NCBI GenBank assembly: GCA_038131955.1
Contig: JAYPQK010000013.1
Coordinates: forward strand, 78,843 to 142,842
DNA: 64,000 nucleotides
Reading direction: 5' to 3'
Origin: SHAN690 sp038131955
Lineage (GTDB): Bacteria > Bacteroidota > Bacteroidia > Flavobacteriales_G > Salibacteraceae
Shown here: positions 1 to 8,416 of the stretch, piece by piece
How positions within the stretch are numbered: the first letter of the stretch is position 1
Layout of the letters: each line of letters starts with the position of its first letter
Translations under genes and position numbers: made by a program
Notes under the pieces: model-generated
The model's database searches: none
What the model was told of the DNA's origin: nothing
What the model saw: only the letters and a program-made list of their open reading frames with translations

Positions 1-187
1 ATTGACCTCTATTTCCCCAAAAGAATCCTTGGCGTTGCTGATCGGTCCGGAGGGAGATTTTAGCTTAAACGAGGTGAAAAAGGCCGAAGCGCTTGGCTGG
101 CAAGGGCTCGACCTAGGACCGAAGCGACTTCGCACGGAAACGGCGGCTATCACGGCCATCATTGCCGCAGGAATCATGAGGCGCTAA
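1..187 (+). CDS. rsmE: 16S rRNA m3U1498 methyltransferase RsmE, C-terminal part
   Basis: This is the tail of RsmE, the SAM-dependent SPOUT methyltransferase that methylates N3 of U1498 in 16S rRNA on the assembled small subunit. The visible reading frame holds the knotted SAM-binding end of the family: IGPEGDFS near the start, then LGPKRLRTETAA, both hallmark RsmE motifs. The 5' part lies upstream of the window, so the leading TTG at position 2 is not a real start. The stop is followed 17 bases later by a DUF4159 gene on the same strand, so the two may be co-transcribed. The identification from motifs is firm; the gene is incomplete only because the window begins here. Confidence 0.93.
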   Translation, partial: LTSISPKESLALLIGPEGDFSLNEVKKAEALGWQGLDLGPKRLRTETAAITAIIAAGIMRR

Positions 188-204
188 AAGCTTATTTTCG
201 AAGG

Positions 205-888
205 ATGAAGCGCACCCTAGCTCTTGTCACCCTGATCATGGCCTTGGTTTTCACAACCAATGCACAGAGTGCCTACAAGATCGCTTTGCTGAAATATCAA
301 GGCGGCGGCGATTGGTATGCGAACATCGAGACCTCTCTCCCGAACCTGATCCGCTTTTGTAATGAAGAATTGGGAACCCAGATCGATGCGGAACAGGCGG
401 TCGTGGAAGTCGGAGATCGCAGTTTATTCAACTACCCTTTCGCCCACCTCACCGGTCATGGCAATGTGATCTTCAGCGATCAGGAAGTGCAAAACCTAAG
501 GAAGTATCTCACGTCAGGAGGGTTTCTGCACATCGATGACAATTACGGTATTGATCCTTTCATCCGCCCTCAAATGAAAAAGGTGTTTCCGGAATTGGAG
601 TTTGTAGAATTGCCCGCCAGTCATCCGATCTTTCATCAAAAGTTTGATTTCGACAAGGGACTACCGAAGATCCATGCGCACGACGATGAGCGACCTCAGG
701 CCTTCGGCTTGGTCTATCAAGGACGACTGGTTTGCCTATACACGTTTGAAAGTGACCTAGGCGACGGCTGGGAAGATCCCCGAATCCACAACGACACGCG
801 AGAAAACCATCTCGATGCCTTGCAAATGGGAGCGAACATCATTCAGTACGTATTCATGAACGACGATGGAGCTGGAGACGAAGGATAA
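205..888 (+). CDS. DUF4159 domain-containing secreted protein
   Basis: A 227-residue protein with an N-terminal signal peptide (MKRTLALVTLIMALVFTTNAQ). The body matches DUF4159: an LKYQGGGDWY start, a NYPFAHLTGHGN segment, then GGFLHIDDNYG and a C-terminal DALQMGANIIQY. The fold resembles a glutamine-amidotransferase-like alpha/beta domain as known for the family, but no enzymatic role is established. It sits between rsmE and the K+ channel gene, whose start codon lies 23 bases inside this gene in another frame, so translation of the two is probably coupled. The family call is confident; function is unknown. Confidence 0.85.
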   Translation: MKRTLALVTLIMALVFTTNAQSAYKIALLKYQGGGDWYANIETSLPNLIRFCNEELGTQIDAEQAVVEVGDRSLFNYPFAHLTGHGNVIFSDQEVQNLRKYLTSGGFLHIDDNYGIDPFIRPQMKKVFPELEFVELPASHPIFHQKFDFDKGLPKIHAHDDERPQAFGLVYQGRLVCLYTFESDLGDGWEDPRIHNDTRENHLDALQMGANIIQYVFMNDDGAGDEG

Positions 889-1714
889 ATCAGCACTGCG
901 CGAGCGGCTCTATGTCATCATCTTCGGCACGGACACACCGGCCGGCAAGAACTTCGACGTCACGTTGCTTTGGTTGATCGTCCTGAGTACGATCGTGGTC
1001 ATGCTCGAGAGTATTACCGAGCTCAGAGACGCCTACGGCACTTGGTTTATGTGGGCTGAATACCTTTTCACCTTCATCTTCACGATAGAATACGCTTTGC
1101 GATTATGGACCGCGAGAAAACCGCTCGGCTATGCGTTGAGCTTCTACGGTATCGTGGACCTACTAAGTGTACTTCCGACTTACTTAGCCCTGGTCATCAG
1201 CTCTTCCCAGTACCTTATGGTCATTCGTATATTCCGACTGATGAGGGTATTTAGGGTTTTGAAGATCGCCCGTTTCATGCATGAAGCCGATGCACTTTGG
1301 AATTCCCTGAAAGCGAGTCGAGCCAAGATCGGTGTCTTCCTATTTGCTGTGCTGAACGTAGCCGTGATCATGGGAACCGTCATGTACATTGTGGAAGGAG
1401 GAGAAAATGGCTACACGAGTATTCCTCGAAGTATCTACTGGGCGATCGTTACGATGACCACAGTAGGCTTTGGCGATATCCACCCCCATACCGACCTCGG
1501 GCAATTCTTTTCTATCGTATTGATGATCCTGGGTTATGGTATCATCGCCGTTCCCACGGGTATTGTGGGGGTTGAAATGATCAAGGGAAATGACAAACGA
1601 CCATCGGATCAGAACATTCAACTTCTAGACACCCATTGCGCCAACTGCGGACTAACGGGACACTTGGATGGTTCTAGGTATTGTAGGAATTGTGGTTCTG
1701 AACTGGATACGTAA
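866..1714 (+). CDS. Voltage-gated potassium channel family protein with C-terminal zinc ribbon
   Basis: A 282-residue six-helix ion channel of the Kv/Kch type in the inner membrane. Visible elements in order: transmembrane helices S1-S3, an S4 with regularly spaced arginines (RIFRLMRVFRVLKIARF, about residues 120-136), a pore loop with the K+ selectivity signature TVGFGD (near residue 200), and S6. After about residue 250 comes a soluble tail with two CxxC pairs, CANC and CRNC, spaced like a zinc ribbon. The ATG at 866 gives a 23-base overlap with the DUF4159 gene. K+ selectivity follows from the filter; voltage gating is inferred from the charged S4; the role of the zinc ribbon is unknown. 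Confidence 0.9.
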   Translation: MELETKDKSALRERLYVIIFGTDTPAGKNFDVTLLWLIVLSTIVVMLESITELRDAYGTWFMWAEYLFTFIFTIEYALRLWTARKPLGYALSFYGIVDLLSVLPTYLALVISSSQYLMVIRIFRLMRVFRVLKIARFMHEADALWNSLKASRAKIGVFLFAVLNVAVIMGTVMYIVEGGENGYTSIPRSIYWAIVTMTTVGFGDIHPHTDLGQFFSIVLMILGYGIIAVPTGIVGVEMIKGNDKRPSDQNIQLLDTHCANCGLTGHLDGSRYCRNCGSELDT

Positions 1715-1760
1715 CAACCAACTTTTCATCACACTTCTTTCTAAATCAGGCCCTAACCTT

Positions 1761-1768
1761 TACCTTCG
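1761..1768 (+). promoter_or_regulatory. Probable -7 promoter box (TACCTTCG) for the first T9SS cargo gene
   Basis: TACCTTCG differs at one base from the Bacteroidetes -7 consensus TAnnTTTG and lies 40 bases before the ATG at 1808. The following bases CGCCTC also follow the box upstream of plsY at 28430. No clear -33 TTG is seen. Confidence 0.45.
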
Positions 1769-1807
1769 CGCCTCGTCTTTAAAGCGTCTTCACAAACTTC
1801 TTAGCAT

Positions 1808-2908
1808 ATGAAAATTTTTACTCGTCTATTCAGTGTAATTGCACTGCTTTCTATCGTAAGCTTTTCTCAAGCTCAAACGTATGATCTTTCGATCTCAGCG
1901 GTATCCACTGCTTCCAATGGAAGCAACCAGATTCCACCGGACATGATCGCTCCGATTTCGTTCACGATCAAGAATAATGGAAGCAACGACATTCCTTCAG
2001 GAACTCAGATCTGGATTTCTGTTTTGGTTAATGCCAACTACTTCATCAATCCTGATACACTGCAGTTCAACGGCGACTTTACTGCGGGCGGAGAGATTCC
2101 TTTGACCTCAACTTCGGGTTATTCATTCCAAGCTTCAAACCCGAACTACGAGATCTGCGCTGTAGCATACTTCGTTGACAGCACCTTGGAATCAAACCCT
2201 GCAAACAATATCCTCTGTGATGACTTCACCGTGACTTCAGCGATCAACAACGATTGGGCTGCTATGTCAGTGAGCATTGAGGAACCTAACAACTTAGATG
2301 GATTTGATCTAGACAACATGACCAACACCATTCCTGATCTTGATAGCGTGGTCTTGGTGCTTCAAAACAACAGTCAGATTTCATTCCCTCGTTTCTACGG
2401 TGTGAACTATGTCCTTGCATTGAATGGAGATACCACGGCCCTTACCGGATTCTTGGGTGCCCCTCTTGGTCCAGGTGAGCAAACTACGCGTATCGTCACT
2501 AACGCAGCAGCTCTTCCAACCATGGTGGCTGATTCAGGCACCTATGCTTTCTGTGTTGAGGTAATGGAAGAAGGTGACAATACCGATTCTAACGACGTTA
2601 CCTGCGAAACCTTCACCATCATCGATTCGTACGATCCATTCCACCCATCTAACTGGCCATTGGGTACTGAGGAGATCAATGAGAGTACTTTAAAAGTAGT
2701 TCCTCTTCTTGACGAGATCCGTATCCAAGGAGTCGAGAACCCAACAGAGGTTCAAGTAACGGATATGGCAGGACGATTGGTACGTAAAGTGAACATCACT
2801 GAAGACGCTAGTATCCAACTCAACGATGAGAAGAGTGGGGTATATATTATCCAAGCGACCGACGAGAACCGCGGTCAAGTGGAAATAAAGAAGTTCTCGA
2901 AGCAGTAA
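1808..2908 (+). CDS. Secreted protein with T9SS type A sorting domain (tandem paralogue 1)
   Basis: A 366-residue exported protein. It has a signal peptide ending near SFSQAQ (about residues 1-22), two beta-rich repeats that resemble CARDB/Ig-like modules (conserved words PPDMIAPISFTIKNNGS and FPRFYGVNYVLALNGDT), and a C-terminal T9SS sorting domain from about residue 290 with LKVVPLLDEIRIQGV, VTDMAGRLV and SGVYIIQATD. Such domains direct passage through the type IX secretion system to the cell surface or medium. The next gene is a clear paralogue, and a terminator separates them. Cargo status is well supported; molecular function is unknown. Confidence 0.85.
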   Translation: MKIFTRLFSVIALLSIVSFSQAQTYDLSISAVSTASNGSNQIPPDMIAPISFTIKNNGSNDIPSGTQIWISVLVNANYFINPDTLQFNGDFTAGGEIPLTSTSGYSFQASNPNYEICAVAYFVDSTLESNPANNILCDDFTVTSAINNDWAAMSVSIEEPNNLDGFDLDNMTNTIPDLDSVVLVLQNNSQISFPRFYGVNYVLALNGDTTALTGFLGAPLGPGEQTTRIVTNAAALPTMVADSGTYAFCVEVMEEGDNTDSNDVTCETFTIIDSYDPFHPSNWPLGTEEINESTLKVVPLLDEIRIQGVENPTEVQVTDMAGRLVRKVNITEDASIQLNDEKSGVYIIQATDENRGQVEIKKFSKQ

Positions 2909-2931
2909 TTGCTTCAGAATATCCGTAGGAG

Positions 2932-2963
2932 AAGGCTGTCCTTTTGGGCAGCCTTTTCTTTTT
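2932..2963 (+). terminator. Rho-independent terminator after T9SS cargo paralogue 1
   Basis: Stem AAGGCTG (2932-2938) pairs with CAGCCTT (2949-2955), with a ten-base loop, and runs into a T-rich tract. It lies 23 bases after the stop of the upstream gene and before the start of the paralogue, so the pair is probably transcribed separately. Confidence 0.8.
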
Positions 2964-3028
2964 CCAGCCAACTCTTTGATGCTGAACTACGTAGTTATAT
3001 GCGTAATTTCACATTTCAATCTCATTCT

Positions 3029-4123
3029 ATGAACCACAAGTACATCGCCCTGTTTCTCGGAGTTTTCATTTCAATCACTTCGAGTCTGTATTCGCAATCC
3101 TTGGACCTTTCTGTTGAGGACGTGCACTTTTCTTCCGACACACTGAACGTCGTTCCTCCAGGATTGAAGAGCAGCATGGCGATCACCATTCGCAACAACG
3201 ATAGCAACGCCATCGAACCAGGGGATTCAATTACGGTAGGGATCTATATTGATGGGGCCATGTTTGTGGAGGACATTGCCCTCACTTCACCCTTTGCAGG
3301 ACTGAGTGATCTCACGTACAATTTCGGCGCGGGAAACCTATTCCAGTTCACCGACACCGGATCGTATTACGACGCCTTTGGGATGCTGTTCTATGCGAAC
3401 GACTCTAATGATGTCAACGACACACTGACGGTCACCTATGTCACCTCACCTTTCACTTCGAATGATTGGTCAGCGGTAGCGATCGATGTGGTATCACCCA
3501 ATAACCTCGACAGCTTTGATATCGACAATGGAACCAATCAGCCTCCGGCCTTGGATGAGTTGAGCGTGAGTTTTCAGAATGTGGGTCAAGTGACCTACCT
3601 GCAATGGACCGCCATCCAGTATTCCATTGTCCTCGGCAGCGATACCACCAACTTGGAAGGTGTGCTGAAGGACAGCAACATTGCGCCGATGGGTTCCTCC
3701 GTGAGAACTTTGACCAATCAGGCGATCATGCCGTCGCTTCCTGATTCTGTCGGAACGTACTCCTTGTGTACCGTGATCAATGAAGCCTTTGATGTGAACA
3801 CAGGAAACGATGAAGCTTGCTTCGTATTCACCCTTGTGGATCTGTACGATCCGAATGACCCAACCAATTGGCCCTTCGGCATCGAAGATCAAAACAAGGA
3901 AGAGCTGAAAGTAACCGCACTTCCTGATATGCTTCGCTTTGAAGGTGTTCAAGGAAACCTAGAGGTTCGCATCTTCACGATGCAAGGTGGACTCATGGCA
4001 ACGGAATACATTCAAGGGGCCACTACCCTTTCTACCAACATCCTAGCTCCTGGCATGTACATCGTACAAGTGATCGCTGAGGATGGAAGAGTTTGGGGAT
4101 CGAAGTTCGTGAAGGCTTTTTAG
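3029..4123 (+). CDS. Secreted protein with T9SS type A sorting domain (tandem paralogue 2)
   Basis: A 364-residue exported protein, paralogous to the gene before it. The chosen ATG at 3029 starts directly at a signal peptide (MNHKYIALFLGVFISITSSLYSQ); the open frame extends upstream to 2909, but that would cross the terminator and add a non-signal leader. Shared words with paralogue 1 include NDWSAVAIDVVSPNNLDSFDI against NDWAAMSVSIEEPNNLDGFDL, and the junction YDPNDPTNWPFG before the sorting domain. The C-terminus (LKVTALPDMLRFEGV to MYIVQVIAEDGR) is a T9SS sorting domain. The stop overlaps the convergent ligA stop by four bases. Function beyond secretion is unknown. Confidence 0.85.
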   Translation: MNHKYIALFLGVFISITSSLYSQSLDLSVEDVHFSSDTLNVVPPGLKSSMAITIRNNDSNAIEPGDSITVGIYIDGAMFVEDIALTSPFAGLSDLTYNFGAGNLFQFTDTGSYYDAFGMLFYANDSNDVNDTLTVTYVTSPFTSNDWSAVAIDVVSPNNLDSFDIDNGTNQPPALDELSVSFQNVGQVTYLQWTAIQYSIVLGSDTTNLEGVLKDSNIAPMGSSVRTLTNQAIMPSLPDSVGTYSLCTVINEAFDVNTGNDEACFVFTLVDLYDPNDPTNWPFGIEDQNKEELKVTALPDMLRFEGVQGNLEVRIFTMQGGLMATEYIQGATTLSTNILAPGMYIVQVIAEDGRVWGSKFVKAF

Positions 4124-6138
4124 CCGATCATTCCTTCAAAGTCAGATTCCGAAATGATCTGAACGCCCAGCTTCTCAGCCTTGGCGCGTTTGGAGGGTCC
4201 CATGCCGTCTCCGGCTAGGAGAAAGTCCGTTTTCCCACTGACTGAACCGGTATTCTTGCCGCCGTTCTTTTCGATGAGTTCCTTCAACTCGTCGCGGCTG
4301 TGACGCTCAAAGACTCCGGAGATAACGAAGGACTTCCCGCCAAGCTTGTCGGTTGTGTCGGTTAATTGCTCCTCTGGGATCCTGAATTGCAAACCGGCTT
4401 CGCGAAGTCGGTCGATCAATTCTTGATGGGCTTCTCGTGAGAAGTACTCGACCACACTCTCGGCGATGCGCTGTCCGATCTCATCCACAGCGACAAGTTC
4501 CTCTTCCGAAGCAGCCATGAGTGCATCCAACGTAATGAAATGTCGCGCCAACTTCTTCGCCACGGTTTCGCCGACGTAGCGAATACCTAAGGCAAAGAGC
4601 ACCCGCTCAAATGGAATCTGCTTCGAAGCTTCGATGCCCGCCAGCATGTTGTCTACGCTCTTCTCCGCCATTCGCTCTAGAGGTAAGAGCTGTTCCCGCT
4701 GGAGATCATACAGATCCGCCATATTCTCGATGAGGCCCGCTTCGTAGAGCTGCTCTACCGTCTCGGCGCCCAAACCTTCGATGTCCATCGCTTTTCTGGA
4801 GATGAAGTGCTCCATCTTTCCTTTGATCTGTGGTGGACAGCCCAACTCATTCGGACAATAGTGCTGTGCTTCGCCCTCGCGCCGGATCAATTCCGTGTTA
4901 CATTCCGGGCAATGGGTGATGTAGTGAAACTCCGGCGCATCCGGCTTTCTCTTACTCATGTCGACGGCCGTTACCTTGGGAATGATCTCACCCCCCTTCT
5001 CAACGTAGACCTCATCCCCGATGCGCAGATCGAGTTTCGCGATCTGATCGGCGTTGTGCAGCGAAGCGCGCTTGACCGTTGTACCAGCTAATAATACCGG
5101 ACTAAGGTTAGCAACAGGAGTGATCGCGCCGGTCCGCCCTACCTGATAGGAAACCGACTCAAGACGAGTCGTTACCTCAGCGGCTTTGAACTTATACGCG
5201 ATCGCCCAGCGTGGCGACTTGGCTGTATAGCCTAACTCTTCCTGCTGACGATACTCATTCACCTTGATCACGATGCCATCGATCTCGAAGTCGAGTTCAT
5301 GCCGAGCCTCGTCCCAGTGGTTGATGAATTCCATGAGTTCATCCACGGAGCGACATCGACGGATCATTTGTCGATCTTCTTTGGGGATCTTGAAACCCCA
5401 CTGGCCGGCCTTTTGGACAGAGGTGAAATGATCCTCCGCGATCGTATCCTTGGAATAGACGCCATAGAGGTAGCAGTCTAAACCGCGTGAAGCCACCACC
5501 GACGAATCTTGCATCTTTAAGGTACCACTGGCCGTATTCCTTGGATTGGCAAAAAGGGCTTCGCGAGCTTCTTCTCGCTCCTGATTGAGCTTTTGGAATT
5601 TCTCTAACGGAAAGAAGATCTCACCACGGATCTCGAAATCGGATGGATAGTCCCCTTCACGGAGTTTGAGTGGAATGGTCCGGATGGTCTTCACATTGGC
5701 TGAGATCTCCTCGCCCTTGGTCCCATCGCCTCGTGTCACCGCGCGGTCAAAGACGCCATTCACGTAGCGTATTCCGATTGCGACACCGTCGTATTTTAAT
5801 TCACACACATACTCGAGATCGCCATCCGCGATCTTGTGGATACGGTTTTCCCACTCTCCGATCTCTTCCTTGCTGTAGGTATTGGAAAGGGAAAGCATCG
5901 GATAATCATGGACCACCTCCGGAAACTTCTTGGTGATGTCTCCTCCCACTCGTTTGGTAGGACTGTTAGGGTCGGCCAAGGCTGGGAACTGTTGTTCCAG
6001 CGACTCGAGCTCCTTTAACAGTTGATCGAACTCATAATCAGAGATCGAAGGTTCATTCAGAACATAGTAGCGGTGGTTGTGCTCAGATAATTCCTCACTC
6101 AGCTGAGTGATGCGCTGTTGCGCTTCCTGTTCAGTCAT
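4120..6138 (-). CDS. ligA: NAD-dependent DNA ligase LigA
   Basis: A full-length 672-residue LigA that seals nicks with 5'-phosphate and 3'-OH during replication and repair, using NAD+. In order it shows the N-terminal Ia region (HNHRYYVLNEPSISDYEFD) that binds NMN, the adenylation motif KxDG in ELKYDGVAI with the catalytic lysine, the OB fold, a four-cysteine zinc finger (CPEC and, further on, CPNELGC), helix-hairpin-helix repeats, and a C-terminal BRCT domain (KSFVISGVFERHSRDELKE). Length matches the family. Its start overlaps the upstream gene by eight bases, suggesting co-transcription. Very secure. Confidence 0.98.
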   Translation of the reverse strand: MTEQEAQQRITQLSEELSEHNHRYYVLNEPSISDYEFDQLLKELESLEQQFPALADPNSPTKRVGGDITKKFPEVVHDYPMLSLSNTYSKEEIGEWENRIHKIADGDLEYVCELKYDGVAIGIRYVNGVFDRAVTRGDGTKGEEISANVKTIRTIPLKLREGDYPSDFEIRGEIFFPLEKFQKLNQEREEAREALFANPRNTASGTLKMQDSSVVASRGLDCYLYGVYSKDTIAEDHFTSVQKAGQWGFKIPKEDRQMIRRCRSVDELMEFINHWDEARHELDFEIDGIVIKVNEYRQQEELGYTAKSPRWAIAYKFKAAEVTTRLESVSYQVGRTGAITPVANLSPVLLAGTTVKRASLHNADQIAKLDLRIGDEVYVEKGGEIIPKVTAVDMSKRKPDAPEFHYITHCPECNTELIRREGEAQHYCPNELGCPPQIKGKMEHFISRKAMDIEGLGAETVEQLYEAGLIENMADLYDLQREQLLPLERMAEKSVDNMLAGIEASKQIPFERVLFALGIRYVGETVAKKLARHFITLDALMAASEEELVAVDEIGQRIAESVVEYFSREAHQELIDRLREAGLQFRIPEEQLTDTTDKLGGKSFVISGVFERHSRDELKELIEKNGGKNTGSVSGKTDFLLAGDGMGPSKRAKAEKLGVQIISESDFEGMIG

Positions 6139-6868
6139 GATTCAACCAAGATTTGAATGCTTCGTGTCTTTTTTTGCGTCGCCAGTCGTAGTACTCTTTC
6201 TCAGCCTCGATGGCGTCGGGATTAAAAATACTCTTAACCGCATAGCCCAAGAAGAATTTCAGCTTAAAGTCGAGGTACGGATCTCGGTAGGCCTCCAAAA
6301 GACCAACGTCCGAGATACCATTAACATGTCGGTATCCCACACCTGTACCAATCCCAAGCCATGGAAAGATCTTGAACTGTGCGTTAAGTCCAATGTCTCT
6401 GATCTTGGCATCCTCAAACAACTCAACTCCGATGGGCTTGGGTATCATTTCATTCGTCGCGTAGTTGTTCACCTCGATCTGACCGCTACCGATGGCTCCA
6501 GCGGTAGATAATTCCCACCTAAAGCTTCGGTAAAAAACAATCTCCGCGAAGAAAGTGGCGTAGTTGAACCGCGCCGTTCGCGTGCGGTCCGCCACTTTTG
6601 GCTCGGAGATGATGAAGTGATCGTTGTTTGCATAGAACCCAAATCCGGTACGGAGCCGTTTCTTGAACTCTAAGCCCAGTTTCAATCCGTTCATCCGGCC
6701 TCGCGTCTCATAGTAGCGTTCATTTCGATTGTCGAATTGAAACACAACGTTCGAGATGAACCCAGCCTTTGGAGGTTCTGGCACCTTGGAAACATCGCTT
6801 CCTTCCGTCTGCGATAGCGCAATGGAAAAGCTGAACAACAAGATCGAGATGGTGAGCAATGATCGCAC
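6131..6868 (-). CDS. Exported protein of unknown function, possible outer-membrane beta barrel
   Basis: A 245-residue protein with a signal peptide (MRSLLTISILLFSFSIALSQ). The mature part has alternating hydrophobic and polar stretches typical of short beta strands (GLKLGLEFKKRLRTGFGFYANN, FNYATFFAEIVFYRSF, FPWLGIGTGVGYRHV), which suggests a small outer-membrane beta barrel, followed by a charged C-terminus (EKEYYDWRRKKRHEAF). That tail after the barrel-like part is unusual, because barrels normally end with an aromatic residue. No family is recognised. The gene overlaps the start of ligA by eight bases and is probably its operon partner, although nothing links the functions. Confidence 0.7.
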   Translation of the reverse strand: MRSLLTISILLFSFSIALSQTEGSDVSKVPEPPKAGFISNVVFQFDNRNERYYETRGRMNGLKLGLEFKKRLRTGFGFYANNDHFIISEPKVADRTRTARFNYATFFAEIVFYRSFRWELSTAGAIGSGQIEVNNYATNEMIPKPIGVELFEDAKIRDIGLNAQFKIFPWLGIGTGVGYRHVNGISDVGLLEAYRDPYLDFKLKFFLGYAVKSIFNPDAIEAEKEYYDWRRKKRHEAFKSWLNHD

Positions 6869-6954
6869 GGCACAAATGTCCGAGTTTCGGCGTATTGAAA
6901 ATCTTCAGACCTAGGAAGATTCCACCAAAGGTTGTCAACAGGAGGAGCACCAAA

Positions 6955-7089
6955 TGTCAGTTCGAGTGTCCCGATGAAATCGGGATGTATCGAGAACGAC
7001 TATACCATCAGGTCAGTGCCTCTTCTCGATACGATCCATGTCCTACAATGTCTGTAAGAAACGGAGTGTTGGGATCACTCGAAGTGACA
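6955..7089. repeat. Nested inverted-repeat element (REP/MITE-like)
   Basis: A 135-base noncoding block with three levels of symmetry. Outer arms TGTCAGTTCGAGTG (6955-6968) and CACTCGAAGTGACA (7076-7089) are complementary at 13 of 14 positions. Inside lies a tight hairpin TCCCGAT-GAA-ATCGGGA (6969-6985), then a second pair GTATCGAGAA (6987-6996) with TTCTCGATAC (7023-7032). It lies between the upstream region of the exported-protein gene and the stop of the thioesterase gene, and resembles the dispersed intergenic palindromes common in Flavobacteriia. It could also fold in RNA and act as a terminator. Confidence 0.7.
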
Positions 7090-7098
7090 CATCAATCT

Positions 7099-7515
7099 TT
7101 ATGAAAAACTCTCAGTCGCTTTGCTCAGTACTTCAACGAGTTCCTTTGGCGGATTCATCGGTCGCTTAGTGTCGTAGTCCACGAAAACGAGCGTAGTTGT
7201 AGCCTTGTTGATCGCTTCGTTCGCCTCGTTGAAGGTGGTGTAGCTGAAGTAGATGCGGGCACCTTTCACCTCTTCGATCTTGGTTTCAATACGCAACTCT
7301 TCGTCGTAAAAGGCTGGCTTGAAGTACTTGATCTGGTATTCCAAAACGGGTAACACTACGCCATCGTCTTCGAGGTCCTTATACGTGACTCCGAGACTTC
7401 TCAAAGCCTCAACACGCGCTACCTCAAAGTAGGCGGCAAAGTTTCCATAATAGCAATACCCCATTCGGTCGGTCTCGGCATAGCGGACACGGAGTTTGGT
7501 CTCAAATACTTTCAT
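7099..7515 (-). CDS. Acyl-CoA thioesterase, YbgC/4-hydroxybenzoyl-CoA thioesterase family
   Basis: A 138-residue single hotdog-fold protein. The active-site motif of the 4HBT/YbgC family is clear near the start: RVRYAETDRMGYCYYGNFAAYFE, where the aspartate after the ET pair is the usual catalytic residue and YYGN replaces the common VHNxxY form. It should hydrolyse acyl-CoA thioesters in the cytoplasm; the natural substrate cannot be read from sequence. Length fits the family. The downstream end abuts the nested inverted repeat. The gene lies 27 bases downstream of the winged-helix regulator gene on the same strand and may be read from the same transcript. Confidence 0.9.
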   Translation of the reverse strand: MKVFETKLRVRYAETDRMGYCYYGNFAAYFEVARVEALRSLGVTYKDLEDDGVVLPVLEYQIKYFKPAFYDEELRIETKIEEVKGARIYFSYTTFNEANEAINKATTTLVFVDYDTKRPMNPPKELVEVLSKATESFS

Positions 7516-7542
7516 GCAGCAAAGATGCCGAACGGAATTGAA

Positions 7543-7830
7543 TCAGGTCTTGATGTATCCTTTCAAGGTATCCACATACGTCTCGAAGGCTTTGCGACCT
7601 TCTTTAGTAATGGTGCACGTAGTGAGCGGCCGCTTGCCTTTATAGCCCTTGACGACTTCGATGTATCCGGCCTCCTCCAGCTTGGTGATCTGAACACTCA
7701 GGTTTCCGGCCGTGGCTTCCGTTTGCTCTTTGAGGTAGGTAAACTCGGCTTCGTCCGTAGTCATAAGCAATGACATCACGGCCAGACGAAGCGGCGAGTG
7801 CAATAATGGGTCTAAGGTTCCGAAACTCAC
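7543..7830 (-). CDS. Winged-helix transcriptional regulator (MarR/ArsR-like)
   Basis: A 95-residue DNA-binding protein of the small winged-helix type, consisting of one domain: LLHSPLRLAVMSLLMTTDEAEFTYLKEQT, recognition helix GNLSVQITKLEEAGYIEV, and wing KGYKGKRPLTTCTITKEGRKAF. I start it at GTG 7830, which overlaps the TGA of the upstream membrane-protein gene by three bases and gives the usual family length; the open frame continues further upstream but that part is antisense-like shadow of the neighbouring gene. Proteins like this often pair with a small membrane protein in Bacteroidetes and control their own operon. A palindrome over the promoter at 8417-8439 is a candidate target. Confidence 0.85.
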   Translation of the reverse strand: MSFGTLDPLLHSPLRLAVMSLLMTTDEAEFTYLKEQTEATAGNLSVQITKLEEAGYIEVVKGYKGKRPLTTCTITKEGRKAFETYVDTLKGYIKT

Positions 7831-8405
7831 GATTGGATACTTCTCATCATGAAACCAGGCACGGCATAACCGAGGATCATTGACAGAGCGAAGATGAGGG
7901 ATCGGTAATCCTCCAACCAATACAAACTCACAAAACCGAGCACCCAAAAGGCCACCCCTCCCCATTGCAGAGGTTTGAATCGAAGGATATACCCGGTCAA
8001 GAAGGTTGGAAAACCGGTGAGGATCATGATGTAGCTCCCTGGATTCACCTTGTTGCTTACCCATGCTACAACCAACAGGATCAGCGTTAAGAAGTAGACC
8101 ATCCAAATGGAGGAATAGACCCGATCTAAATGCGAGCTAGGCTGATCTGAATAGGCCTTTCTAGAATAAACGGCACTGATGATCCCTCCTACAACACCAG
8201 CGATCGGCCATCCGATCCAAGGCGCGGATAGTTCCAATACTTGATCTGCGGGGTATTCGTAAATAGCAGAAATGAATAGTAAAACTCCCCAGAGTATGAA
8301 ATAGAAACTACCCCTACTGAAATTGAAGCATGCCTTCGTGACCATCTCTGAGATGATCGCCAAGCGCTGTTCGTTTGAAATGTTGTCTGATGTATTCATG
8401 GTCAT
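7827..8405 (-). CDS. Small integral membrane protein, unknown function
   Basis: A 192-residue protein with about five to six hydrophobic segments: FYFILWGVLLFISAIY, WIGWPIAGVVGGIISAVY, MVYFLTLILLVVAWV, YIMILTGFPTFLTGYIL, WGGVAFWVLGFVSLYWL and LIFALSMILGYAVPGFM. The N-terminus (SDNISNEQRLAIISEMVTKAC) is cytoplasmic and helical. No known family is assigned with certainty. It is the first gene of a pair with the winged-helix regulator, which starts inside its stop codon, so the two are translationally coupled. The role may be an export or sensing function governed by that regulator, but this is inference from context only. Confidence 0.8.
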   Translation of the reverse strand: MTMNTSDNISNEQRLAIISEMVTKACFNFSRGSFYFILWGVLLFISAIYEYPADQVLELSAPWIGWPIAGVVGGIISAVYSRKAYSDQPSSHLDRVYSSIWMVYFLTLILLVVAWVSNKVNPGSYIMILTGFPTFLTGYILRFKPLQWGGVAFWVLGFVSLYWLEDYRSLIFALSMILGYAVPGFMMRSIQS

Positions 8406-8416
8406 TGATTTGAATA

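Noticed and set aside
2909..3028. Longer N-terminus for the second T9SS cargo gene
   Set aside because: Passes through a terminator and lacks a signal peptide at its front.
6720..6953. Minus-strand frame starting with a hydrophobic stretch (MVLLLLTTFGG)
   Set aside because: Most of it is antisense-frame shadow of the exported-protein gene; no family resemblance or promoter.
7831..8106. Upstream extension of the winged-helix regulator frame
   Set aside because: It overlaps the membrane-protein gene in a different frame and has no family similarity; GTG 7830 gives the normal size.
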